From assembly GCF_003966695.1 (NCBI RefSeq), contig NZ_AP018827.1:2274501-2338500 (forward strand): a stretch of DNA of 64,000 bases. Direction: 5' to 3'. This DNA comes from Asticcacaulis excentricus. GTDB taxonomy: Bacteria > Pseudomonadota > Alphaproteobacteria > Caulobacterales > Caulobacteraceae. Under the pieces are notes generated by a model. The model saw only the letters and a program-made list of their open reading frames with translations, did not search any database and was not told where the DNA came from. The translations under genes and the position numbers were made by a program. Position 1 is the stretch's first letter. The number at the start of each line of letters is the position of its first letter. Shown piece by piece: positions 16,508 through 23,945 of the stretch.

Positions 16508-16628
16508 GGGGTTCTAAAAATCAAGAGGCGTAAAAAAGGGTTCGGGTAGTTACATCACATTCGACAGGATGGCTACCCGTGCCAGGGATGCGAGCGACAG
16601 CCATGCATAGATTTTTTGAAGAAGAAGG

Positions 16629-16705
16629 TGGTGGTTGGAGGCGGGATCGAACCGCCGACCTGCGGGTTATGAATCCGCCGCTCTAACCATCTGAGCTACC
16701 CAACC
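16629..16705 (-). tRNA. tRNA-Met (anticodon CAT, elongator-type)
   Basis: 77 bases with encoded CCA. The acceptor stem GGTTGGG pairs with TCCAACC (one G-T), the D-arm is GCTCAGATGGTTAGAGC, the anticodon loop is TTCATAA and the T-arm is GGCGGTTCGATCCCGCC. The fully paired first acceptor pair (G-C) argues against initiator tRNA-fMet. It has its own short spacing to gltX. Confidence 0.95.
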
Positions 16706-16793
16706 AGCCGGGTTTCCGCAGGCGGACAAAGGTCCACGCCTTGGGAAGGCGCCCGCTATATCCAAATTGAGCCGGGGGTTCAAGTGCGCTTTT

Positions 16794-17822
16794 TCAGTTT
16801 TCCGGGTGAAATGAGTTGATAAGGCTTTTGAGGCGCGCGCGACCGGCGATCAGGCCGTAGGTTTCCAGCGCGTGAGCCTGAGCCTGAAAAGCGCGGTCGA
16901 GGATGGGCAGCCAGTCCTGCAGGACGGCCTCAAGGGCGTCGGCCAGAGCCTGCGGGTCTTCGGGCGGGATCAGGGTGGCCAGTTCGCCGTCCTGAAGGAT
17001 ATGGCGCGGCCCGTCGATGCGGGTGGAGACGATGGGGACGCCGGCGGCCATGGCTTCGGCGACCACCAGACCGAAGGGCTCGACGCGCGACGACAGGACG
17101 AACAGGTCAAGCGACGCCAGAAAGTCATGCGGCGGTTCGATCCAACCCAGAAGGGTGACGCGGTCTTCCAGCTTCAGTTCGGTGATCAGCGCCTCCAGCG
17201 CCGCCTTTTCCGGGCCGTCTCCGGCGATGCGCAAGGAGACCTCAGTACCACGGACGCGCAGAAGACCTGCGGCGCGGATCAGCACGTCAAAGCCTTTGTT
17301 GACATGCAACCGCCCCAGCGAGCCGATACGCGGCGCATCGAGGGGAAAGGTCTTGACCGGGTGCATGACCAGCGGTGTGAAGTTTTCCAGCAGGTAGGTC
17401 TCAAGTCGCGGGTAACGGGCGGTAATGGCGGCCTGAACGGCGGGCGACACGGCGATGGCGGCGCGCAGTTTGGTCAGGCCCGGCTTGAAGCGGAAATTGT
17501 GCACCACCCCCAAAGTCTGACGACCCAGCCCCGCCAGCGGGTGCCCGGCCAGAGCGATGGCGCGGTTGCCGTGGGCGATGATCAGATCGGCCTGAAAGCG
17601 TTTGGCCAGCGCTTTCAGGCGCAGCGCCGCCAGCGGGTCACCGGTAAAGCCGCTGTTGAGGCGGGCGAACTGTTCGGGTTTGACCTTTTCGGCCAGCACG
17701 CCCCTGGTGTGACCGATGCTCAGCACCTCAAAGCCTTCGGCCACCAGCGCCTCGTGATAGCGCACGGCCATGCTTTCCAGCCCGCCGCGTCCCTTGGCCA
17801 GCATCAGATTGACAATACGCAT
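16794..17822 (-). CDS. Family 4 glycosyltransferase
   Basis: A 342-residue GT-B enzyme. The N-terminal acceptor domain starts MRIVNLMLAKGRGGLE (glycine-rich loop). The C-terminal donor domain has IGSLGRLHVNKGFDVLIRA, LRIAGDGPEKAALEAL and the EPFGLVVAEAMAAGVPIVST block with its E-x7-E type residues. Family members transfer sugars from nucleotide donors to lipopolysaccharide or capsule; the substrate is not readable. It is monocistronic and divergent from the Lrp-family regulator. Confidence 0.9.
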   Translation of the reverse strand: MRIVNLMLAKGRGGLESMAVRYHEALVAEGFEVLSIGHTRGVLAEKVKPEQFARLNSGFTGDPLAALRLKALAKRFQADLIIAHGNRAIALAGHPLAGLGRQTLGVVHNFRFKPGLTKLRAAIAVSPAVQAAITARYPRLETYLLENFTPLVMHPVKTFPLDAPRIGSLGRLHVNKGFDVLIRAAGLLRVRGTEVSLRIAGDGPEKAALEALITELKLEDRVTLLGWIEPPHDFLASLDLFVLSSRVEPFGLVVAEAMAAGVPIVSTRIDGPRHILQDGELATLIPPEDPQALADALEAVLQDWLPILDRAFQAQAHALETYGLIAGRARLKSLINSFHPEN

Positions 17823-17999
17823 GAGTGGCTCCCTTTGCCCCGGTGTACTCCGGTGTGTGTGCCACGAAAAGGCCTCGCACCCGAAAGGGACGGTTTTCTC
17901 GTCGCGCAGACGGTCAGTCAGCGGAATAAGGGTGGATTTTTTTGCACAATGCGCTTTTATGGAAATGACTTTTCACAAAATGCAGGCGAGGGGGCAAAG

Positions 18000-18491
18000 G
18001 TGTCCGCTGATATCGACGAACTGGATGCGCGGATACTGACCCTGGTGCAGGAAGATGCCAACCTGTCGGTGGCGGAGATTGCCGAGAAGGTCAATCTGTC
18101 GCCCTCGCCGTGCTGGCGGCGTCTGAAGCGGCTGGAAGATATAGGCGTTATCCGCAAGCGGGTGACGCTGCTGGAGCCCGATCAACTGGGGCTGGGCTTT
18201 GAGGTTTATGCGGCGGTCAAGCTGTCTTTGCCGTCGCGCGAAAACCTCGAAGCCTTTGAGGCGCGGCTGGCCGAATGGCCGGAAATCGTCTCCTGCGCCA
18301 CGGTGACCGGGCGTGAAGACTACATGCTGCGTATCGTGACGCGCGACATGCACGCCTATGACGACTTCATGCGCGACAAATTATTGGCCTCTGACCTCGT
18401 TTCCGCCATAGAAAGTCGTATCGTCATCCGCTCGGTGAAAACCACGACCGCCTTGCCGTTGAAACTTGTCGTCCCCGGAGCAGACGGTTAG
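18000..18491 (+). CDS. Lrp/AsnC-family transcriptional regulator
   Basis: A 163-residue protein. The N-terminal HTH (LDARILTLVQEDANLSVAEI, then SPSPCWRRLKRLEDIGVIR) and the C-terminal RAM/AsnC ligand domain (CATVTGREDYMLRIVTRDMH) are complete. The GTG at 18000 follows a GCGAGGGGG ribosome site with normal spacing. The frame extends upstream to an ATG at 17949, but that start has no such site. Lrp-type regulators bind amino acids and regulate their metabolism; the target here is unknown. Confidence 0.9.
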   Translation: MSADIDELDARILTLVQEDANLSVAEIAEKVNLSPSPCWRRLKRLEDIGVIRKRVTLLEPDQLGLGFEVYAAVKLSLPSRENLEAFEARLAEWPEIVSCATVTGREDYMLRIVTRDMHAYDDFMRDKLLASDLVSAIESRIVIRSVKTTTALPLKLVVPGADG

Positions 18492-18526
18492 GTTTTCGTC
18501 GGGTTGAATGGATGAGAGAGGACCGG

Positions 18527-19789
18527 ATGAAGACGTCCCTGATCGCGTTGGCGGTATTGGCCGCGGTAGTGGCGGGCCCCGCCGCCGCGCAAAAGATTGA
18601 CCCGGCCTCTGACCTTGGCCGCTTTCATGCCCTGCGCGCCGAAGGCATGGCCGCCCTGCAAAAGGATGATCGTCAGACCGCGCTCGACCGCCTGACGAAG
18701 GCCGGTGAGATTTTGCCGGATTCGCCGTCGGTCCTGCTGCTGAAGGCGCAGGCGGCGCTGGAACTGAAGCGCAAACCGGCGGCGCGGGCGGCGCTGATCG
18801 ACTATCTGAAGCGGGGTCTGGTGCTCGATCTGGGGCGCTATCCGGAATTCAACGCGATCTGGGACGCCGATCTGGAATCGCTTCAGGCCGCCAATACGGC
18901 GCGCATCGGCAGCCTGAAGACGCTCAACCGCCTGACCGGCCTCAATCTGGTCGAAGGGGTGGCGGTGCTTGACGACGGGACGCTTTGGGCCACCAGCCTG
19001 CGCAACGGCGTCGTCGGGCCCATTACCGACGCGGGCATAGACAAGCGCCTGTCGTTGCGGGCGGGTGTGGCCGCCAATGCTATCGCGGTCAGGGATGGCG
19101 TTCTGTGGGCCTCGACCTCGGCGTCGCGTCAGACCGTGGGCTATGCGCCCGATGCCAGGATTGTCTCCAAGCTGATCAAGGTCGATCTGGCCACGGGCAA
19201 GATACTGGCGCAGTTCGAAGACAAGCGGCCGGACCGCCGGCTGGCCGACCTGTATGCCGGTAAGGAAGACCTCTATGTGTCCGATGGCAATACGGGGGAG
19301 GTGCTGCGCCTGACCGGCTATCAGGGCAAGCTACAGGTGCTGATCCCCGAAGGCTATCTCGGCTCACCGCAGGGGCTTGTGGAGAATGCTGACGCCAGCG
19401 CGCTGATCGTTGCCGACTATGCGTCGGGGCTTTACCGCGTCGATCTGGGCAAGGGGACCCTGACGCGGCTGGTTGCGCCTGCGGGGGCGGCGCTTCTGGG
19501 GATTGACGGGCTATATCGTTACGGCAACGACCTGATTGCCGTGCAAAACGGCTTTAAACCCAACCGTATCCTGCGCCTGCGGATGAGTGCCGACTGGAGC
19601 GCGGTGGAAAAGGCCGAGGTCCTGCTGCGCGGACACCCCGACCTTGAGGAGCCGAGCGGCGGTCAGGTGATCGGTGACCGCTTCGTCTTTGTCGCGCGCA
19701 GTCAGTGGTCGGAGTTTGACGATAAGGGCAATATCCGCCGCGATACCCCGGCTCCGGTGGTCATCGGCGAAATCCCGCTCAAGCCGTAA
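18527..19789 (+). CDS. Exported TPR plus beta-propeller (SMP-30-like) protein
   Basis: A 420-residue protein. Residues 1-22 are a signal peptide (MKTSLIALAVLAAVVAGPAAA). Residues about 30-110 are TPR-like helices (ALRAEGMAALQKDDRQTALD). The rest is a repeated beta-strand pattern with LNLVEGVAVLDDGTLWATSL, GSPQGLVENADASALIVADY and GIDGLYRYGNDLIAVQNG, typical of NHL/SMP-30 six-bladed propellers. The ATG at 18527 has GAGAGGAC upstream and is preferred to the ATG at 18512. The likely location is the periplasm; ligand or activity is unknown. It may be co-transcribed with the Lrp gene 35 bases upstream. Confidence 0.75.
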   Translation: MKTSLIALAVLAAVVAGPAAAQKIDPASDLGRFHALRAEGMAALQKDDRQTALDRLTKAGEILPDSPSVLLLKAQAALELKRKPAARAALIDYLKRGLVLDLGRYPEFNAIWDADLESLQAANTARIGSLKTLNRLTGLNLVEGVAVLDDGTLWATSLRNGVVGPITDAGIDKRLSLRAGVAANAIAVRDGVLWASTSASRQTVGYAPDARIVSKLIKVDLATGKILAQFEDKRPDRRLADLYAGKEDLYVSDGNTGEVLRLTGYQGKLQVLIPEGYLGSPQGLVENADASALIVADYASGLYRVDLGKGTLTRLVAPAGAALLGIDGLYRYGNDLIAVQNGFKPNRILRLRMSADWSAVEKAEVLLRGHPDLEEPSGGQVIGDRFVFVARSQWSEFDDKGNIRRDTPAPVVIGEIPLKP

Positions 19790-19857
19790 ATCCGGACAAA
19801 GGACGTGCAACACGTCCCTGCACGGTACACACAGCGTTAACCGCGTTGCGTCGTATC

Positions 19858-19994
19858 AGAGCGGGATGATCTTTTTGGGATCATTCCGCTCAAGCCGCCA
19901 TTGAGGCGGCGGCCAAGGTGGCGCAAGCCACCGCCCGGCGAGGGGCTAAACAAATCCGGATCATTATGTTTCGACCAGAAATCATAATGATCCA
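19858..19994 (+). repeat. Family B four-hairpin element, copy B1
   Basis: About 137 bp. Hairpin 1 is GAGCGGGATGATC / GATCATTCCGCTC; hairpin 2 is GCCGCCATTGAGGCGGC; hairpin 3 is GGTGGCGCAAGCCACC; the spacer CGGCGAGGGGCTAAACAA follows; hairpin 4 is GGATCATTATG / CATAATGATCC. It lies in the 365-bp gap before the EF-hand-like gene; nothing else is evident in that gap. Confidence 0.9.
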
Positions 19995-20154
19995 GCGAAA
20001 AACCTAATCGTCTCAATCCCGTGTTTGGTTAACGAAAGGTCTTTACCGCCGTTAACCTTTGTGGCAGTGGTTGGCACCGTTCCTGCTTGGAAGCAGGACA
20101 CGCAGCCCATCCTGTACCCATACGGGATAACAGCGCTGCACAGAGGCGGAGACG

Positions 20155-20637
20155 ATGATGCGGGCACTGGCAGTCGCGATGGTGGGTATGATGTTAGCGG
20201 GCACTGCGGGTGCCGCCGATCTGCGCACCGATGTGTCCAAGGCCCCCTTTAACGGTCTGTCCACCTCGCTCAAGGGCGACTTTGACGGTGATGGCCGTAT
20301 CGACGACGTGGTGTTCAGCGCCGAAGAGGGCGACCGTCAGGCCGTCTATATGCGTCTCGGTCGTGGCGAAGAGGTCAAGGTGATCAGCCTGGATGCACGT
20401 CTGGCCGCACAGGTGCAGCGTGCCCCGGCGGCGACCTATGCCGTCGATTGCGGTAGCTTTGCCGACCACTGCAACGGCGATATCGAAACCCACACCGACG
20501 GTTTGATCCTGTCTCTGGACGACGGCGTAACGGTACTGGTGCACTGGAACGGTCAGGCCTTCGATCAGGACTTTGTCCACAGCGATGAGGTGCGTTTAAG
20601 CCGCGCCGTGGCGACCCTGTTTGCCTTTAATCCGTAA
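20155..20637 (+). CDS. Small exported protein with a calcium-loop-like motif
   Basis: A 160-residue protein. Residues 1-20 form a signal peptide (MMRALAVAMVGMMLAGTAGA). Directly after it, DFDGDGRIDDVVF matches the DxDxDG calcium-binding loop of EF-hand/FG-GAP/dockerin-like repeats. Two cysteines (CGSFADHC) may form a disulfide in the periplasm. I do not recognise the family. GGAG lies 6 bases before the ATG. Confidence 0.65.
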   Translation: MMRALAVAMVGMMLAGTAGAADLRTDVSKAPFNGLSTSLKGDFDGDGRIDDVVFSAEEGDRQAVYMRLGRGEEVKVISLDARLAAQVQRAPAATYAVDCGSFADHCNGDIETHTDGLILSLDDGVTVLVHWNGQAFDQDFVHSDEVRLSRAVATLFAFNP

Positions 20638-20825
20638 GCAAAAACAATGCTCTGGTGCCTAAATACCGGTACGCTTTAGATAGTCCCGTTTTTTAGATTT
20701 AATCGCATTCTCAGGCCTTGTTAGCCCTGAATTTTAGGTTTTCATCAACCCCCTGTCCGTAAGCCTTTGGACATGGGGTGTGGCGACGTCGTGGCTGATG
20801 TCGCACAGAAGAAAAGACACAAATT

Positions 20826-21329
20826 ATGGGACGATCGGCTGACTATTCCGGCGAAAGGTGCGCCATTGCGGCGGCCATAGACATTGTCGGAGAACCGTGG
20901 ACCCTGCTCATCGTGCGCAATGCCTTTCTGGGGCATAGCCGCTTTGAGCAATGGCAAAAGAGCCTGGGCGTGGCGCGCAATGTGCTGGCGGCGCGGTTGA
21001 AGCGTCTGGTGGCGCTGGGCCTGATGCAGGCCGTGGTGTATTCCGAACGCCCGCTGCGCCACGAATATGTGCTGACCGAAAAGGGGCGCAGTCTCAAGGG
21101 CGTTCTGGTCGCGCTCTATGGCTGGGGGCGTCAGCACGTCTATGATGACGACGACGGTCCCTTCTTTGAACTGGTTCACGACGACTGCAAGGGCCTCTTT
21201 ATCACCCAGCCCAAATGCGAGGCCTGCGGTGAGATGATCGGCGAACACAGCGTGCTGAAGGCGCGCGAAGACGGCCGGGGTATGACCCTGTCGGAACTCT
21301 ATGCCCGTAAAGGTATGGCTGTCGATTAG
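20826..21329 (+). CDS. HxlR-family transcriptional regulator
   Basis: A 167-residue protein. Residues about 10-105 form the HxlR winged-helix domain: CAIAAAIDIVGEPWTLLIVR, RFEQWQKSLGVARNVLAARL, then RLVALGLMQ and LTEKGRSL. The C-terminus adds about 60 residues with a CEACGEMIG pair of cysteines that could bind a metal. HxlR proteins often respond to aldehydes, disulfide stress or quinones. Its TAG stop is contributed by the first bases of repeat B2, and it converges on mnmA. The target is unknown. Confidence 0.88.
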   Translation: MGRSADYSGERCAIAAAIDIVGEPWTLLIVRNAFLGHSRFEQWQKSLGVARNVLAARLKRLVALGLMQAVVYSERPLRHEYVLTEKGRSLKGVLVALYGWGRQHVYDDDDGPFFELVHDDCKGLFITQPKCEACGEMIGEHSVLKAREDGRGMTLSELYARKGMAVD

Positions 21330-21466
21330 AGCGGAATGATTTCTACAGGAATCAGTCCGCTCAAGCCGCCATTGAGGCGGCGGCCAAGGTGGCGAAGCCA
21401 CCGCCCGGCGAGGGACTAAACAAGGTCTAGATCATTATGTTTTCATCAAAAAAACATAATGATCTA
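21328..21466 (+). repeat. Family B four-hairpin element, copy B2, filling the HxlR-mnmA gap
   Basis: The plan is as in B1. Its left end AGAGCGG overlaps the HxlR stop (TAG at 21327-21329) and its right end GATCTAG supplies the mnmA stop (complement of 21464-21466). The two convergent genes are therefore separated by exactly one element. Confidence 0.92.
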
Positions 21467-22672
21467 GGGCGCTAAGTCTACCGCGCGGGTGCGCTCGATA
21501 AAACCGCCGCCCAGCACGCGGTCCTCGTCCGCCGGATCATAGAGGACGCAGGCCTGACCGGGGGCGACGCCTTCTTCCGAAGCGTCAAACACCACCTCGA
21601 CCTGACCCTCATGCAGGTTGAGCCGCGCCGGGACCGGCGGGCGGGTCGAACGCACGCGCGCCAGCACCGGCAGGTGGGCGGCGGCGGCGGTTTCCAGCGT
21701 CTCGTGATCACCCAGCCAGTTGGTTTCCTTCATGACGAGGGCAGCCGTGTTCAGCGCTTCACGCGGGCCGACGATAACCCGGCGCGTCCCGGCATCGAGC
21801 TTGATGACAAACAAGGGCTCGCCCACGGCGATATTGAGCCCGCGCCGCTGACCAATCGTATAGCCGGTAATGCCCTGATGCCGCCCCAGAACGCGCCCGT
21901 CGAGGTGCACGATATCGCCGGCTTCGCGGCCCTGCGGGCGCAGCCGGTCGATCAGGGTGGTGTACTTGCCTTCCGGCACAAAGCAGATGTCCTGCGAATC
22001 CGGCTTGGCGGCGACGTTAAGCCCCATCTGACGGGCAATGTCGCGCACCTGCGGCTTGGGGATATCGGCCAGCGGAAAGCGCAGGAAATCGAGCTGCTCG
22101 CGCGTGGTGGCGAACAGGAAATAGGACTGGTCGCGGTTGCGATCGACGGCGCGGCGAAGTTCGGCGCGGTTGCCTGTGTCGCGGCGTTCGACATAGTGGC
22201 CGGTGGCCATGGCCTCAGCCCCCAGATCGCGGGCGACGTCCAGCAGGTCGCGGAACTTGACCGTCTGGTTGCAGCGGATGCATGGCACCGGGGTTTCGCC
22301 GCGCAGATAGGAGTCGGCAAACTCCTCGATCACTGAGTCCTTGAAGCGGCTCTCATAGTCCAGCACGTAGTGGGCAATACCGATCTTTTCGGCGGCGATG
22401 CGGGCGTCGTGGATGTCCTGCCCGGCACAGCAGGCGCCGGTCTTTTTCAGCGCCTGTCCGTGGTCGTAAAGCTGAAGCGTGACGCCAATCACCTCATAGC
22501 CGGCGGCGTGCAAAAGGGCGGCGGCGACCGACGAATCCACACCGCCTGACATGGCCGCGACGACGCGCGCGCCTTGCGGCAGGCCGACGCTGTGGCGCAC
22601 GCGCGCAATCGCTTCGCCCAGATCGGCGGTATCAAAAACGGGCACAGGGCAGGCGGGTATAGAGGCGGTCAT
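21464..22672 (-). CDS. mnmA: tRNA-specific 2-thiouridylase
   Basis: A 402-residue ATP-dependent enzyme that thiolates the wobble uridine (U34) of tRNA-Lys, -Glu and -Gln. The PP-loop [18 protein letters not shown], the [11 protein letters not shown] segment, the cysteine in [13 protein letters not shown] and the catalytic cysteine in [15 protein letters not shown] are all present, along with the C-terminal beta domains. It is slightly longer than the E. coli protein because of an N-terminal extension. The ATG at 22672 begins MTASIPACP. It is monocistronic and ends inside repeat B2. Confidence 0.96.
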   Translation of the reverse strand: MTASIPACPVPVFDTADLGEAIARVRHSVGLPQGARVVAAMSGGVDSSVAAALLHAAGYEVIGVTLQLYDHGQALKKTGACCAGQDIHDARIAAEKIGIAHYVLDYESRFKDSVIEEFADSYLRGETPVPCIRCNQTVKFRDLLDVARDLGAEAMATGHYVERRDTGNRAELRRAVDRNRDQSYFLFATTREQLDFLRFPLADIPKPQVRDIARQMGLNVAAKPDSQDICFVPEGKYTTLIDRLRPQGREAGDIVHLDGRVLGRHQGITGYTIGQRRGLNIAVGEPLFVIKLDAGTRRVIVGPREALNTAALVMKETNWLGDHETLETAAAAHLPVLARVRSTRPPVPARLNLHEGQVEVVFDASEEGVAPGQACVLYDPADEDRVLGGGFIERTRAVDLAP

Positions 22673-22727
22673 GGCTCGCTAAATAAGGCTTTTGCCGCCA
22701 AAAGAGTAGGGGGCGGTGCAACTATTT

Positions 22728-22761
22728 GAGCGGAATGATTCCATCAGAAATCATTCCGCTC
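22728..22761 (+). repeat. Family B partial copy B4 (hairpin 1 only)
   Basis: GAGCGGAATGATT / AATCATTCCGCTC, a perfect version of the left hairpin of family B, without the other three hairpins. It lies just before the terminator at 22768. Confidence 0.8.
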
Positions 22762-22767
22762 AAAACA

Positions 22768-22796
22768 GAAGGCCCCGCCGGAAGACGGGGCCTTTT
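22768..22796 (+). terminator. Intrinsic terminator without an upstream plus-strand gene
   Basis: GGCCCCG-CCGGAAGA-CGGGGCC followed by TTTTT. Read in reverse, the T-tract after it is weak, although it could also end the flgK-flgL transcript. The rest of the gap to 23016 shows no gene. Confidence 0.7.
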
Positions 22797-23016
22797 TGCT
22801 TTCATCCCGAATGGGCGGCTCAGGCGCGGGTGCGAAGGCTTTGGGGCGACGATCCGGCGGGAGGGCGTCCCGGGTTTTCATCTCAAGGCCTTCAGACCCA
22901 GGCGTAAACGGCACAACATTCAGATGGCCCCGCGCGGGGTCTTTGGATGTGGCTGACCACGTCCTTATAATAGACCCTGCGGCCTTGTGGATAAATTCAC
23001 AAAGCGGTGAGCGCGC

Positions 23017-23934
23017 CTATCTCAGCAGGTCGAGCAGGGACACCGACTTGAGATTGGCCACCACCTGCGACGCCGCCTGCACCGTCAGGTCCGCCTGTTC
23101 CAGCTTGGTATAGGCTTCGGCCATGTTGATATCGGTTTTATTCGAGATGAGATTGCTCAGGCTGCTTTCCTGACCTTCCAGCGACTTCAGGGTATTTTCG
23201 ACGCGATTCTGGAACGTACCGTTGAGCGCCGTATGGTCCACCATCTTGGTATAGGCGGCATTCATGCGTGTCGCGAAGCCCTGAAGCGTGGCCTGCTGCG
23301 CATCGGTCATCGTGCCCTGCATGGGGGCATTGGCATCGATAAAGGCCTTCATTTCGCGAAAGAGGGTAACGCCTTCGGCGCCAATTTCGCTGGCCAGCAT
23401 ACCGGTTTGCAGGGTGGTGGTGGCATCGATCTTTGAGGCTTTTTTCACGCTGCCGTTTTTGAACGTATCGGCCGAGGCGGTCGCGGCCAGATCACTCAGC
23501 GAAGTGGCGGCCAGCGGGGCTTCGTCCTCATTGCCGCCACCGAACAGGTAGGTGCCCTGATGTTTGTAGTTCAGACCGTCGGCAAAGGCCATATAGCTCG
23601 ATTGCAGCACCGTGGTCAGCCCATCCAACGACTTGCTGGCGATGGCGTCCATGAGGCCATCCTTACCGGTGGCAATGCCGTCGCTGGCGCGTTCCAGCGC
23701 GACATTCTGGCTGTCGAGGCGGTCAGACACGCTTTGCGCCACCTGGCTGTAGCCGGTGATGCGTTCCAGCGATGACTGATAGGCGGCGATGATTTCCGCC
23801 CCGCGGCCATAGCCGGCGAAATCGGTCGCCACCTTTTGCGTGGATAGCTGATTATTGGCCTCGTCCTTGCGGATTTGCGCCTGCATGAGGTTCGACAGGG
23901 CGTTGCCCCATATCTGACCGGTAGAGATACGCAT
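23017..23934 (-). CDS. flgL: Flagellar hook-filament junction protein FlgL
   Basis: A 305-residue protein of the flagellin-like family. The conserved N-terminal coiled-coil (MRISTGQIWGNALSNLMQAQ, then DEANNQLSTQKVATDFAGYG) and C-terminal helix (KLEQADLTVQAASQVVANLK, ending SVSLLDLLR) pair in the junction structure. The middle has YLFGGGNEDEAPL. It is exported by the flagellar type III system and sits between FlgK and the filament. GAGGT lies 8 bases before the ATG, and the gene begins 11 bases after flgK, forming one operon. Confidence 0.95.
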   Translation of the reverse strand: MRISTGQIWGNALSNLMQAQIRKDEANNQLSTQKVATDFAGYGRGAEIIAAYQSSLERITGYSQVAQSVSDRLDSQNVALERASDGIATGKDGLMDAIASKSLDGLTTVLQSSYMAFADGLNYKHQGTYLFGGGNEDEAPLAATSLSDLAATASADTFKNGSVKKASKIDATTTLQTGMLASEIGAEGVTLFREMKAFIDANAPMQGTMTDAQQATLQGFATRMNAAYTKMVDHTALNGTFQNRVENTLKSLEGQESSLSNLISNKTDINMAEAYTKLEQADLTVQAASQVVANLKSVSLLDLLR

Positions 23935-23945
23935 CAGTATTTACC

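Noticed and set aside
22943-22971. TTGGAT-N17-TATAAT on the plus strand, pointing antisense into flgL
   Set aside because: The -10 is perfect, but the -35 is weak and no plus-strand gene follows; it could be chance in a 300-bp gap.
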